Source: Bacteroidaceae bacterium (GTDB taxonomy: Bacteria > Bacteroidota > Bacteroidia > Bacteroidales > Bacteroidaceae). Taken from it: a DNA stretch of 9,874 nt. The position numbers and the translations under genes are program-made. The number at the start of each line of letters is the position of its first letter. The stretch's first letter is position 1. The notes beneath the pieces are model-generated. The model made no database searches and was not told the origin of the DNA. It saw only the letters and a list, made by a program, of their open reading frames with translations. Shown in pieces: positions 1 through 6,121 of the stretch. The stretch covers positions 1 to 9,874 of the forward strand of contig CAADWS010000213.1 of assembly GCA_900752815.1 (NCBI GenBank). Reading direction: 5' to 3'.

Positions 1-7
1 AATGGAA

Positions 8-59
8 ATGGCATATGAAGGGGGTATGGGCTACCAACTTCATATGCCATCTTATTTTT
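8..59 (+). terminator. Long hairpin, probable rho-independent terminator
   Basis: Positions 8-20 pair perfectly with 38-50 (13 bp). A second inner stem (GGTA 23-26 with TACC 32-35) closes the loop, and a T-rich tail (CTTATTTTT) follows at 51-59. It probably ends a plus-strand gene lying left of the window. The tail is interrupted, so the plus-strand assignment is an inference. Confidence 0.6.
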
Positions 60-94
60 GGAGGACATTTACTGAATATCCCTAAATAATACAA

Positions 95-141
95 AAACAC
101 CCAGTTTTACATTCTTGGGTGTAAAACTGGGTGTTTATTTT
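95..141. terminator. Strong bidirectional terminator hairpin
   Basis: A perfect 16-bp stem (95-110 with 121-136) has a 10-nt loop. It is followed on the plus strand by TATTTTG, and read on the minus strand by a TTTTTGT run. On the minus strand it lies about 35 nt beyond the tRNA-Ser gene, so it is the natural end of the tRNA transcript. On the plus strand it backs up the hairpin at 8-50. Confidence 0.8.
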
Positions 142-169
142 GCAATTCGCTGATTTTTAGCGTTTATTG

Positions 170-257
170 CGGAGAGAGGGGGATTCGAACCCCCGATACG
201 CTTTTGACGTATACACGCTTTCCAGGCGTGCCTCTTCAACCACTCGAGCATCTCTCC
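170..257 (-). tRNA. tRNA-Ser (anticodon GGA)
   Basis: On the minus strand the gene begins GGAGAGATGCTCGAGTGG and ends TCTCTCC plus discriminator G. The 7-bp acceptor stem pairs fully (257-251 with 177-171). The anticodon arm is CACGC-CTGGAAA-GCGTG, giving anticodon GGA, which reads serine codons UCC and UCU. A long variable arm (GTATACG...) lies between the anticodon and T arms, as expected for class II tRNA-Ser. The T arm is GGGGG-TTCGAAT-CCCCC. Total length is 88 nt. The 3' CCA is not encoded (CAA follows the discriminator), so it must be added after transcription. The gene has its own promoter at 295-302 and a hairpin terminator at 95-136. Confidence 0.97.
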
Positions 258-274
258 TGATGGGGGTGAATGAT

Positions 275-289
275 GATTCTTTCAGAATC
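275..289 (-). other. Small hairpin at the predicted 5' end of the tRNA-Ser precursor
   Basis: GATTCT (275-280) pairs with AGAATC (284-289) around a 3-nt loop. It starts within about 1 nt of the transcription start predicted from the -7 box at 295-302. It would sit in the 5' leader removed by RNase P. Confidence 0.4.
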
Positions 290-294
290 GAGTG

Positions 295-302
295 CAAAGA
301 TA
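295..302 (-). promoter_or_regulatory. Bacteroidetes -7 box of the tRNA-Ser promoter
   Basis: On the minus strand the sequence is TATCTTTG, an exact match to the Bacteroidetes consensus TAnnTTTG. The upstream side is T/A-rich, with a TTTT about 20 nt upstream as a weak -33 candidate. It lies about 38 nt before the mature tRNA 5' end. Confidence 0.75.
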
Positions 303-430
303 GACAATATTTTTAAATAAAACGTGAAACGGCGGAAATTTTTCTTCCGGCAGGTCTGTTTTCGCCGGTTATGGCGTTCGCGTTGTCCTTGCGGCAGGGG
401 AGATGGCGCCCCGTTGGCGTGAGGCCGGGG

Positions 431-471
431 GGATGGGAGAGGGGGCGATGCCGGTTGGAGGGATGGGAGAG
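431..471. repeat. 11-bp direct repeat, 30-bp period
   Basis: GGATGGGAGAG occurs at 431-441 and again at 461-471, in the G-rich stretch just beyond the folA stop codon. There are only two copies and no known function. It may be chance in a low-complexity G/A-rich tract. Confidence 0.4.
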
Positions 472-490
472 AGCACCCTCCATTGTGACA

Positions 491-982
491 TTATTTTTTC
501 CTTACGTAGTCCGTGAACGTATAAGGCTGCTCGTTTTTCTCATCGGCCGGATGGCTTTCGCTGAAACTGACGGTCCAGTCGCGGGCTTCGAAGGGCGGGA
601 AAAAGGCGTCGGCCTCAGCCGGTGTGTGATGGATGTGTGTGAGGCAGAGACGGTCGGCCAGCGGGAGTCCTTCGGCATAGACGCTGGCGCCGCCGATGAG
701 GAAAATCTCTTCGTCGGCAGTGCAGGCCGCGAGTGCTTCCTGCAGGGAACGGAAGGTCTCTGCACCGGGAAAGGCGGCTCCCTCCTGGCGGGTCAGCACG
801 ATGTTGCGGCGGTTGGGCAGGGCGCCTTTGGGCAGTGATTCAAAGGTGCGGCGGCCCATGATAATCGTATGTCCGGTGGTGAGCGCCTTGAAGCGCTGCA
901 GGTCGGCACGGAGGTGGTAGAGCAACTGGTTGTCGAATCCGATGGCACTGTTTTCGGCCACGGCGCAGATAATCGTAATCAT
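491..982 (-). CDS. folA: Dihydrofolate reductase
   Basis: This 163-aa cytoplasmic enzyme reduces dihydrofolate to tetrahydrofolate with NADPH and is the trimethoprim target. Length is normal for bacterial FolA (about 160 aa). Asp27, the substrate-binding acid, falls at the same number as in E. coli. The cofactor motifs GHTIIMGRRTFESLP (about 37-51) and FLIGGASVYAEGL (about 94-106) are intact. Two usual active-site residues differ: the tryptophan of the E. coli MPWNLPADL segment is Tyr22, and its proline is Arg25 (LLYHLRADL). I believe variation at both sites occurs in other Bacteroidetes, from memory of the family. The gene starts 71 bp after the thyA stop with no promoter box between, so it is the second gene of a thyA-folA operon. 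ThyA produces the dihydrofolate that FolA recycles. No clear terminator follows it. Confidence 0.97.
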   Translation of the reverse strand: MITIICAVAENSAIGFDNQLLYHLRADLQRFKALTTGHTIIMGRRTFESLPKGALPNRRNIVLTRQEGAAFPGAETFRSLQEALAACTADEEIFLIGGASVYAEGLPLADRLCLTHIHHTPAEADAFFPPFEARDWTVSFSESHPADEKNEQPYTFTDYVRKK

Positions 983-1052
983 GAGTGTCGGTGGAGATAA
1001 AGTGAAGAGAAATGGATTGGAGGTCCGGATACCGGCAGCGCCGTCGTGTGTC

Positions 1053-1847
1053 TTACACGGACACTTGCGCCGGGATATGCGGCCAGGGGTCGTAGCCTTC
1101 CAGCCGGAAGTCCTCGTACTTGAAGTCGAAGATGCTGTGCACGTCGGGGTTGAGGTGCATCGTCGGCAACGGGCGCGGCGAGCGTTCCAGCTGCAGGCGG
1201 GCCTGGGGCAGATGGTTGAGGTAGAGATGCGTGTCGCCCGTGGTGTGGATGAATTCGCCGGGCTGCAGTTGGCATACCTGTGCCATCATCAGCAGCAGGA
1301 GGGCATAGCTCGCGATGTTGAAGGGAACGCCCAGGAACGTGTCGGCCGAGCGCTGGTAGAGCTGGAGCGAGAGTTTTCCGTCGGCCACGTAAAACTGGAA
1401 CAGCAGATGGCAGGGCGGCAGATTCATGCGGTCGAGGTCGGCTACGTTCCATGCCGAGACGATGAGGCGTCGGGAGTTCGGATTTTCCTTGATTTGGCGC
1501 ACCACTTCGCTGATTTGGTCAATGTGGCCGCCGTTGTAATCGGGCCACGAGCGCCACTGGTAGCCATAGATGTGTCCCAGACTGCCGTCGGGGTCGGCCC
1601 ATTCGTTCCAGATGCGGACGCCGTTGTCCTGCAGGTATTTTACGTTGGTGTCGCCGTTGAGAAACCACAGCAGTTCGTGGATAATCGACTTGAGGTGCAG
1701 CTTCTTGGTGGTGAGCAGGGGGAAACCGTCGGCCAAGTTGAAGCGCATCTGATGCCCGAAGACGCTCAGTGTGCCTGTACCCGTACGGTCGCCTTTCGTT
1801 GCGCCCTCGTCGAGAATGCGGCGCAGGAGGTCTTGGTATTGTTTCAT
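1053..1847 (-). CDS. thyA: Thymidylate synthase
   Basis: This 264-aa cytoplasmic enzyme converts dUMP plus 5,10-methylene-tetrahydrofolate into dTMP and dihydrofolate. It has exactly the length of E. coli ThyA. The nucleophile Cys146 sits in [12 protein letters not shown] at the same residue number as in E. coli. Other signatures are [13 protein letters not shown] (about 19-31), [24 protein letters not shown], the dUMP-binding [20 protein letters not shown], and [10 protein letters not shown] near the C-terminus. The C-terminal end (HIPAQVSV) differs from the E. coli IKAPVAI ending. It is the first gene of the thyA-folA operon. A -7 box lies at 1894-1901, and a 9-bp hairpin begins at the predicted transcript start, so the 5' leader is only about 40 nt. 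Confidence 0.98.
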   Translation of the reverse strand: MKQYQDLLRRILDEGATKGDRTGTGTLSVFGHQMRFNLADGFPLLTTKKLHLKSIIHELLWFLNGDTNVKYLQDNGVRIWNEWADPDGSLGHIYGYQWRSWPDYNGGHIDQISEVVRQIKENPNSRRLIVSAWNVADLDRMNLPPCHLLFQFYVADGKLSLQLYQRSADTFLGVPFNIASYALLLLMMAQVCQLQPGEFIHTTGDTHLYLNHLPQARLQLERSPRPLPTMHLNPDVHSIFDFKYEDFRLEGYDPWPHIPAQVSV

Positions 1848-1864
1848 GGTCGTTAGGCTTGTTC

Positions 1865-1889
1865 CAGTCCCGCATGTTGGGCGGGACTG
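1865..1889 (-). promoter_or_regulatory. 5' leader hairpin of thyA mRNA
   Basis: CAGTCCCGC (1865-1873) pairs perfectly with GCGGGACTG (1881-1889) around a 7-nt loop. The thyA start predicted from its -7 box is near 1887, so the mRNA would begin with this hairpin. Likely roles are mRNA stabilisation or translational control; neither is proven. Confidence 0.5.
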
Positions 1890-1893
1890 TCGG

Positions 1894-1901
1894 CAAAGTT
1901 A
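1894..1901 (-). promoter_or_regulatory. Bacteroidetes -7 box of the thyA-folA promoter
   Basis: The minus strand reads TAACTTTG, matching TAnnTTTG, 47 nt upstream of the thyA start codon. No clear -33 box is visible. Confidence 0.6.
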
Positions 1902-1957
1902 CATTTTTCGGCGCGTTCCAGCCCCATCGGGAAGGCGCAAATCATGGTGGCGGATGC

Positions 1958-1980
1958 AAAAAAGCGCGCGCATCCGCGCG
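1958..1980 (-). terminator. Minus-strand terminator upstream of the thyA promoter
   Basis: CGCGCG (1965-1970) pairs with CGCGCG (1975-1980) around a CATC loop. Read on the minus strand it is followed by C and six T (positions 1963-1958). It would stop transcription arriving from the right before the thyA promoter. A competing 8-bp stem (1950-1957 with 1970-1977) shares part of the arms. Confidence 0.55.
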
Positions 1981-2133
1981 TTCCGCCCCGGCGCGGAGGG
2001 GTGAGGCGATGGCTTTCCCGTGAAATGCAAGGCAACTGCTTTTTTATGAAAGTTTAACCAAGAGGTGGCGGAAAGTCGGGCGGAACGTACCGTCCGGAGA
2101 GGCGGAACGGGTTGCGGCAAATCCTTTCCGGCC

Positions 2134-2170
2134 TTCCGTTTTTTCGAAAGTAGGGAGAGAAAAAACGGAA
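2134..2170. repeat. 12-bp perfect inverted repeat
   Basis: TTCCGTTTTTTC (2134-2145) pairs with GAAAAAACGGAA (2159-2170) around a 13-nt loop. The T and A runs lie inside the stem rather than after it, so it is not a classical terminator. A CGGAAG/CTTCCG pairing just downstream could compete with it. Function unknown. Confidence 0.5.
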
Positions 2171-2219
2171 GTAAGGACTGTTTTTCCGCTTCCGTGGTGG
2201 AGAAACGGGCGGGGCCGAC

Positions 2220-2261
2220 AAAAAAAAGCAGGAAACCTGCACCGTGGGGTGCGCTTCCTGC
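2220..2261 (-). terminator. Minus-strand terminator immediately after a promoter
   Basis: GCAGGAA (2228-2234) pairs with TTCCTGC (2255-2261). An inner stem GCACC (2239-2243) with GGTGC (2248-2252) closes the hairpin. Read on the minus strand it ends in eight T (2227-2220). The promoter box at 2273-2280 points into it, so initiation there would give an RNA of only about 47 nt unless it reads through. No minus-strand gene lies directly upstream for it to terminate. Confidence 0.6.
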
Positions 2262-2272
2262 CTTGCTTAAGG

Positions 2273-2280
2273 CAAAGATA
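2273..2280 (-). promoter_or_regulatory. Orphan minus-strand -7 box
   Basis: The minus strand reads TATCTTTG, an exact TAnnTTTG match. The predicted start is near 2266, 5 nt before the terminator hairpin at 2220-2261. It may drive a very short RNA or an attenuated transcript towards thyA. Confidence 0.5.
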
Positions 2281-2372
2281 CGAAATTTATGTGCGAAATC
2301 CAAATTTGCATTAAGGAACATTAACAGACCGGGGCCGGGACCGCACTCTCTTTCCGGACGGGAAGAGGGAGG

Positions 2373-2401
2373 GGCGGACAGGAGCGTTCTGCCTTTTTTT
2401 T
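2373..2401 (+). terminator. Orphan plus-strand terminator
   Basis: GGCGGA (2373-2378) pairs with TTCTGCC (2388-2393; one G-U pair) around a 9-nt loop, followed by eight T (2394-2401). It lies just before the methyltransferase promoter. No plus-strand gene between thyA and here explains it, so it is either an insulator or the end of a short untranslated RNA. Confidence 0.45.
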
Positions 2402-2437
2402 CGTCCGGCAAATGGCGGCCGAACGGGCGGAAAAGTG

Positions 2438-2445
2438 TATCTTTG
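2438..2445 (+). promoter_or_regulatory. Bacteroidetes -7 box of the rRNA methyltransferase promoter
   Basis: The plus strand reads TATCTTTG, an exact TAnnTTTG match, predicting a start near 2452. An imperfect 7-bp hairpin (CCGCTTC 2451-2457 with GGGGCGG 2463-2469, two G-U pairs) lies at that start. No clear -33 box. Confidence 0.65.
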
Positions 2446-2493
2446 CTTATCCGCTTCCTGACGGGGCGGATGAATCTCATCAACAGCATACCC

Positions 2494-3888
2494 ATGGAAT
2501 CCGTTAAGTCGCAACTTCCCGAATCTTTTGTGCGGCAGATGGAGCGTCTGCTCCCGTCAGCCGAGTGTGAGGCCCTCCTTGCCGCGCTGGCCGGCGAACC
2601 GCCGGTGAGTGTGCGCAGCAATCCGTTCAAGCGTGCCGGACGGGAGGCGGAGCGGGAGCCTGTGCCCTGGTGTGCGGAAGGCGGTTACCTGAGCGAACGT
2701 CCTCAGTTTACGTTTGATCCGTTGTTTCATGCGGGCTGTTACTATGTGCAGGAGGCGTCGTCCATGTTTGTGGAGCAGGCGTTCCGGCAGCTGGATGAGG
2801 TGCCCCGGCGGGTGCTCGACCTTTGTGCGGCTCCCGGCGGCAAGAGCACGTTGTGGCGCTCGCTGTTGCCTGACGGGGCGCTCCTTGTAGCCAACGAGCC
2901 TCTGCGGCAACGGGCACAGGTGCTGGTGGAGAATCTGGCCAAATGGGGACATCCCGATGTGGCGGTGACTCAGGCTTATCCGGCCGACTTCGCTCCGCTG
3001 GCAGGCTTTTTCGATGTGGTGGCGGCGGATGTGCCCTGCTCCGGCGAAGGCATGTTCCGCAAGGATGCCGGCGCTGTGGAGGAATGGTCGCCCGAAGCCG
3101 TGGTGCAGTGTGCCGACAGGCAGTGGCAGATTGTGAACGATGTGTGGCCTGCGTTGCGCGAGGGCGGTTATCTGGTTTACAGCACCTGCACGTTCAACCG
3201 GCTGGAGGACGAGGACAACGTGGAGCGCATTTGCCGCGAACTGGGGGCTGAACCGGTGCCCATAGCCTGCCCGGAGTCCTGGGGCGTGAGCGGCGACACG
3301 ACGGGCCGCGGACTTCCCGTTTATCATTTCTTTCCTCATCGTACCCGCGGAGAAGGATTTTTCCTGGCGTTGCTCCGCAAGACCTCGGCGGCGCCGGTGG
3401 CGCGTGAACGGAAGAAAGCGCGTGCCGTGCGTGAGCAGCCTGTGGCGGGAGGGGCTACGGTGGCCCGTTGGCTGAAGCAGGGCGACCGGTTCAAACTGTT
3501 CCGTCCGGACGATGCGCACATTGCCGCCGTGCGGCAGACACTGGCCGACGACTTCAGGCGTCTGCGCGAAACGGTGCGTACGCTGTCGGCGGGCATTCTG
3601 CTGGCCGAAGAGAAGGGGCGGAAACTGATTCCGCAGCACGAGCTGGCCCTTTCGGTGGAACGGGCGGCAGAAGCTTTTCCGCAGGTGGAGCTGCCCTATG
3701 CGCAGGCGGTGGCCTATTTGCGCCGCGAAGCGGTGGTGCTGCCGCCCGAGGTGCCGCGCGGCTACGTGGTGGTGACATATGAAGGCCGTGCGCTGGGATT
3801 TGCCAACAATCTGGGGGCACGGGCCAACAACCTTTATCCGGCGGAGTGGCGCATCCGTTCGGCAGCTCCGCAGGGAGCGGGCGACTGA
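2494..3888 (+). CDS. rRNA cytosine-C5-methyltransferase (RsmF/NOL1-NOP2-Sun family)
   Basis: This 464-aa cytoplasmic enzyme uses S-adenosylmethionine to methylate C5 of a cytosine in ribosomal RNA. The N-terminal region (LPESFVRQMERLL) is followed by the SAM-binding motif VLDLCAAPGGKS (107-118). The two RCMT cysteines are Cys182 in DVPCSGEGMFR and Cys232 in YSTCTFN; by family knowledge one releases the product and the other is the nucleophile. The C-terminal region (about 370-464, ending GFANNLGARANNLYPAEWR) fits the PUA-like RNA-binding part of RsmF-type proteins. The frame stays open far upstream, but a promoter at 2438-2445 and terminators lie inside that stretch, so the start must be after about 2452. 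ATG 2494 fits family N-termini best; ATG 2470 would add 8 residues. Which rRNA base it modifies is not readable here. prmA follows 72 bp later and is probably co-transcribed. Confidence 0.93.
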   Translation: MESVKSQLPESFVRQMERLLPSAECEALLAALAGEPPVSVRSNPFKRAGREAEREPVPWCAEGGYLSERPQFTFDPLFHAGCYYVQEASSMFVEQAFRQLDEVPRRVLDLCAAPGGKSTLWRSLLPDGALLVANEPLRQRAQVLVENLAKWGHPDVAVTQAYPADFAPLAGFFDVVAADVPCSGEGMFRKDAGAVEEWSPEAVVQCADRQWQIVNDVWPALREGGYLVYSTCTFNRLEDEDNVERICRELGAEPVPIACPESWGVSGDTTGRGLPVYHFFPHRTRGEGFFLALLRKTSAAPVARERKKARAVREQPVAGGATVARWLKQGDRFKLFRPDDAHIAAVRQTLADDFRRLRETVRTLSAGILLAEEKGRKLIPQHELALSVERAAEAFPQVELPYAQAVAYLRREAVVLPPEVPRGYVVVTYEGRALGFANNLGARANNLYPAEWRIRSAAPQGAGD

Positions 3889-3960
3889 CGCGGACGCCTC
3901 CTGAAGTGCGGCTGCGGCTTGCGGCCGTGGCCGTTTGATAGCATTCTATTCAGTGACATT

Positions 3961-4887
3961 ATGAAATATTTGGAATTCACCTTTACTACCTGCCCTTCCA
4001 GCGAGGAGGTGCAGGATGTGCTGTCGGCCGTCCTGGCCGAAGTGGGGTTTGACAGTTTTGTACATACCGGGTCGCTCGACCTGCCGCGGCTGGCGCAGAC
4101 CGACGATCCCGAGGCGCCGGTATTTGCCGACGAGAGCAGCGACAGTCAGTTTCGTGCCTACATCCGCAAGGACCTTTATGACGCGGAGGCCCTGAAGGCG
4201 GCCGTTGCCGATTTCCCGTTGCCGGACGTGACCGTCAGCTATGAGTGTGCGGAAGCCGAGGACAGAAACTGGAACGAGGAGTGGGAGAAAAATTATTTCC
4301 AGCCGCTGACGGTCGACGGTCGTTGCGTGATTGCCAGCACGTTCCACAAGGATGTGCCGAAGGCGGAGTTCAACATAACCATTGACCCCCGCATGTCATT
4401 TGGAACGGGGCATCATGCCACTACGTCGCAGATGATCAGCCGCATCCTGCAGGACGACATGACCGGACTGGAGGTGCTCGACATGGGCTGCGGCACGAGT
4501 ATTCTGGCCATTCTGGCGCGCATGCGCGGGGCGGCGCATTGTGTGGCGATTGACAATGACGAGTGGTGCGTGAACAATTCGCTGGAAAACATTGCGCTCA
4601 ATCATGTCGACGGCATCGACGTGGTGCTGGGCGATGCGTCGGCGCTGGATGGCCGCGGTCCGTTCGACCTGATTATTGCGAATATCAACCGCAACATATT
4701 GCTGGCCGACCTGCGGCGGTATGTGCCCTGCATGAAGCCGGGAGCTGCCATTTACATGAGTGGATTTTATGTAGCGGATGTGCCCGTGCTGCGGGAAGAA
4801 TGTGAACGGCTCGGGCTGGAAATGGTGGATGGGCACGACCTGGACGGCTGGGCCTGCGTCAAGTTTCAGCGTCCGCGGCGCGAGTGA
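3961..4887 (+). CDS. prmA: Ribosomal protein L11 methyltransferase
   Basis: This 308-aa cytoplasmic SAM-dependent enzyme trimethylates ribosomal protein L11. The N-terminal third (about 1-125) is the divergent L11-recognition region. The catalytic domain carries the PrmA signature DPRMSFGTGHHATT (142-155), the SAM-binding VLDMGCGTSILAI (172-184), the acidic ribose-binding AIDND, and ANINRNIL (240-247), the family's NPPY-like catalytic loop. It ends with GHDLDGWACVKFQR. Length is slightly above the usual 280-300 aa. I chose ATG 3961 because MKYLEFTF matches family starts; an upstream in-frame ATG at 3919 adds 14 residues that look non-coding. No promoter box lies between it and the upstream methyltransferase gene, so the pair probably forms a ribosome-modification operon. 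It ends at the terminator at 4951-4983. Confidence 0.96.
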   Translation: MKYLEFTFTTCPSSEEVQDVLSAVLAEVGFDSFVHTGSLDLPRLAQTDDPEAPVFADESSDSQFRAYIRKDLYDAEALKAAVADFPLPDVTVSYECAEAEDRNWNEEWEKNYFQPLTVDGRCVIASTFHKDVPKAEFNITIDPRMSFGTGHHATTSQMISRILQDDMTGLEVLDMGCGTSILAILARMRGAAHCVAIDNDEWCVNNSLENIALNHVDGIDVVLGDASALDGRGPFDLIIANINRNILLADLRRYVPCMKPGAAIYMSGFYVADVPVLREECERLGLEMVDGHDLDGWACVKFQRPRRE

Positions 4888-4950
4888 GTAAAAGCGGAAT
4901 CATGCGCAGGGCTTCCGGCATTTTTCGTCGGGATCAGGAGAAAAACGAAT

Positions 4951-4983
4951 CGGTGCCGGAACAGAGTTTCCGGCGCCGGTTTT
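4951..4983. terminator. Terminator between convergent prmA and the DUF2752 gene
   Basis: An 11-bp stem (4951-4961 with 4968-4978, one G-U pair) has a 6-nt loop and a TTTT tail on the plus strand. Read on the minus strand, a GTTTTTC run follows a few bases after the stem. It probably serves both convergent units. Confidence 0.7.
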
Positions 4984-4992
4984 GGTTTCAGG

Positions 4993-5056
4993 GGGTGACG
5001 GGGAAAAGTGGGAATGCGGGAGAACGGGAAGAAAGGCGGAACGGGTGACGGGGAAA
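4993..5056. repeat. 14-bp direct repeat
   Basis: GGGTGACGGGGAAA occurs at 4993-5006 and 5043-5056, exactly 50 bp apart, in the non-coding gap downstream of prmA. Only two copies; significance unknown. Confidence 0.45.
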
Positions 5057-5107
5057 CGGCCGGCATGGGCCAGCCGCCCCGGGAAATGCTGCCCGCGGGC
5101 GGAAGTC

Positions 5108-5476
5108 TCATACGCCCAGCCAGTTTCTGACCACCCACCAGGCAAGGACGAGGATAACGTAGGTCCAAATGGCGTAGCGGTGTTCAAGAACGTGCAGCCA
5201 CGGTTGACGCCAGGCGGAGGGGACCAGCCAGTGGGCCGCCACCAGGGCCGCGGCGTAGGGCAGGGACAGAACGAGCAGCCAGTTGTAGCCGACCGCTTCG
5301 GCCAGCCGGCCGTGGAGTGCCGCATGTAATGCCCGCTGGAATCCGCAACTCGGACAGTCGAGCCCCGTCAGCAGTTTGAAGGGGCATTTGGGCATCAGGC
5401 TCTGCTGCGCAGGGTCGAGCAGGAAAAACAGCACACCAACGACCAGCAGCACGGCCGGAACAACGTAATGCTTCAT
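5108..5476 (-). CDS. DUF2752 family small membrane protein
   Basis: This 122-aa predicted inner-membrane protein has unknown function. The N-terminal 20 residues form a hydrophobic helix. The DUF2752 signature follows: PKCPFKLLTGLDCPSCGFQRA (about 29-49), with Cys31 and a CPSCG pair (Cys41, Cys44). Two more hydrophobic segments lie at about 64-83 and 100-117, the latter tryptophan-rich. The cysteines could bind metal or form a disulfide, but no reaction is established for the family. The start codon lies 36 bp after the stop of the GYF_2-CD225 gene, so the two are very likely one operon. From memory, this pairing recurs in other Bacteroidales, hinting at a shared membrane role. Confidence 0.88.
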   Translation of the reverse strand: MKHYVVPAVLLVVGVLFFLLDPAQQSLMPKCPFKLLTGLDCPSCGFQRALHAALHGRLAEAVGYNWLLVLSLPYAAALVAAHWLVPSAWRQPWLHVLEHRYAIWTYVILVLAWWVVRNWLGV

Positions 5477-5512
5477 GGGGACGTACAGCTACGGAAAGGG
5501 AAACAGGGACGG

Positions 5513-5992
5513 TCAGAACAGGAAAAACAGCGGTCCCAGAAACAGGGCGCCCACAGCGGCGGCATAGATTAAGGTTGCGGCCACCTGGCAGAGCAGACTG
5601 ATGATGCACCACATTTCAGCCCGCTTGGAAGCTTTGAGCGATGCGGCATAGTCGCCGTTATAGTAAAAGCGTTCCACCCGCGAGGAGTAGTAGACCGCCA
5701 CCAGGCCGAAGGGCAGACAGCAGAAGAGGGTGATAAGGATGCTCCACACCAGATTGGTGGGCGGACAGGGTTGCTGGAATCCGGCCGGGGCCGCCGTCTG
5801 CCGGGGCGTCTGCGGAGCGGCATCGGCGGTTGCGGGCTGTGCGAGTTCGGACACGTCGGCCGCAGGTGTCCATTGGGTGAGTCCGCTGCGCCAGACAAGG
5901 GTCTGTGGCGGAAGGTTGAGGGCCCTGATTTCTTCCAGGGAGAGGGGGCCGATGCGGTTGTTCTGACTATCGAGGTAGTAATAGGATGTCAT
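5513..5992 (-). CDS. GYF_2 (DUF4339)-CD225/dispanin-like membrane protein
   Basis: This 159-aa protein has unknown function. Residues 3-50 form a GYF_2/DUF4339 domain: YYYLDSQNNRIGPLSLEEI then LVWRSGLTQWTPA, with the typical aromatic and GPL residues and Trp34/Trp41. A Pro/Ala/Gln-rich linker spans about 52-78. The C-terminal half is CD225-like: PPTNLVWSILITLFCCLPFG (about 77-96) runs into the first membrane helix, then VERFYYNGDYAASLKASKRA forms the intervening loop, and a second helix spans about 129-157. CD225 is the domain of eukaryotic IFITM/dispanin proteins; bacterial copies are common but poorly understood. GYF_2 is thought to bind peptides or partners, so an adaptor role at the membrane is a plausible inference. 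The DUF2752 gene follows 36 bp downstream. No TAnnTTTG box is visible just upstream, so transcription may come from the mini-protein promoter. Confidence 0.9.
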   Translation of the reverse strand: MTSYYYLDSQNNRIGPLSLEEIRALNLPPQTLVWRSGLTQWTPAADVSELAQPATADAAPQTPRQTAAPAGFQQPCPPTNLVWSILITLFCCLPFGLVAVYYSSRVERFYYNGDYAASLKASKRAEMWCIISLLCQVAATLIYAAAVGALFLGPLFFLF

Positions 5993-6065
5993 AATGGGGT
6001 AGGGTTTGAGGGGGCGTGCGGAGAGAGGAGCGGATGGCTTCCCGGCTTCCCCGCATCATGCAAAC

Positions 6066-6099
6066 ACGGCAACCAGCCTTTGGAAAGGCCGGTTGCCGT
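6066..6099 (-). terminator. Long intergenic hairpin, weak terminator candidate
   Basis: ACGGCAACC (6066-6074) pairs with GGTTGCCGT (6091-6099), and inner GCCTTT (6076-6081) pairs with AAAGGC (6084-6089) around a 2-nt loop. On the minus strand it follows the mini-protein gene by 22 nt, but the tail is only GTGTTTGC. It may stop part of the transcription before the GYF_2-CD225 gene or protect the mRNA end. Confidence 0.5.
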
Positions 6100-6121
6100 T
6101 GCTTGTCTGTCTATTTTCGGA

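Larger units (their letters stand above)
1848..2493. other. 646-bp divergent intergenic region between thyA and the rRNA methyltransferase
   Basis: I see no convincing protein gene on either strand; the open frames here lack family features and cross promoters and terminators. It holds the thyA promoter (1894-1901), a minus-strand terminator (1958-1980), an AT-rich 12-bp hairpin (2134-2170), a minus-strand terminator hairpin (2220-2261) with a promoter directly upstream (2273-2280), an orphan plus-strand terminator (2373-2401) and the methyltransferase promoter (2438-2445). It is unusually rich in transcription signals for a region without genes. Confidence 0.7.

Noticed and set aside
95..136. 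Possible CRISPR repeat or attachment site because of the perfect inverted repeat next to a tRNA gene
   Set aside because: It occurs once, has terminator tails in both directions, and there is no integrase or direct repeat of the tRNA end in the window.
930..1856. Long plus-strand open frame opposite thyA
   Set aside because: Antisense shadow of a clear thyA gene with C146 and all signatures; high G+C at third codon positions removes stops on the opposite strand.
2281..2401. Possible SRP RNA or other housekeeping RNA before the orphan terminator
   Set aside because: I found none of the conserved SRP or 6S motifs I could recognise, so I kept only the terminator.
2065..2493. In-frame 143-codon N-terminal extension of the rRNA methyltransferase
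   Set aside because: It spans a minus-strand promoter and terminator, an orphan plus terminator and the gene's own -7 box, has no family similarity, and would put the start upstream of the predicted transcript start.
2557..3639. 360-codon minus-strand open frame opposite the rRNA methyltransferase
   Set aside because: His/Arg/Gln-rich translation with no domain; the opposite strand encodes an intact RCMT protein.
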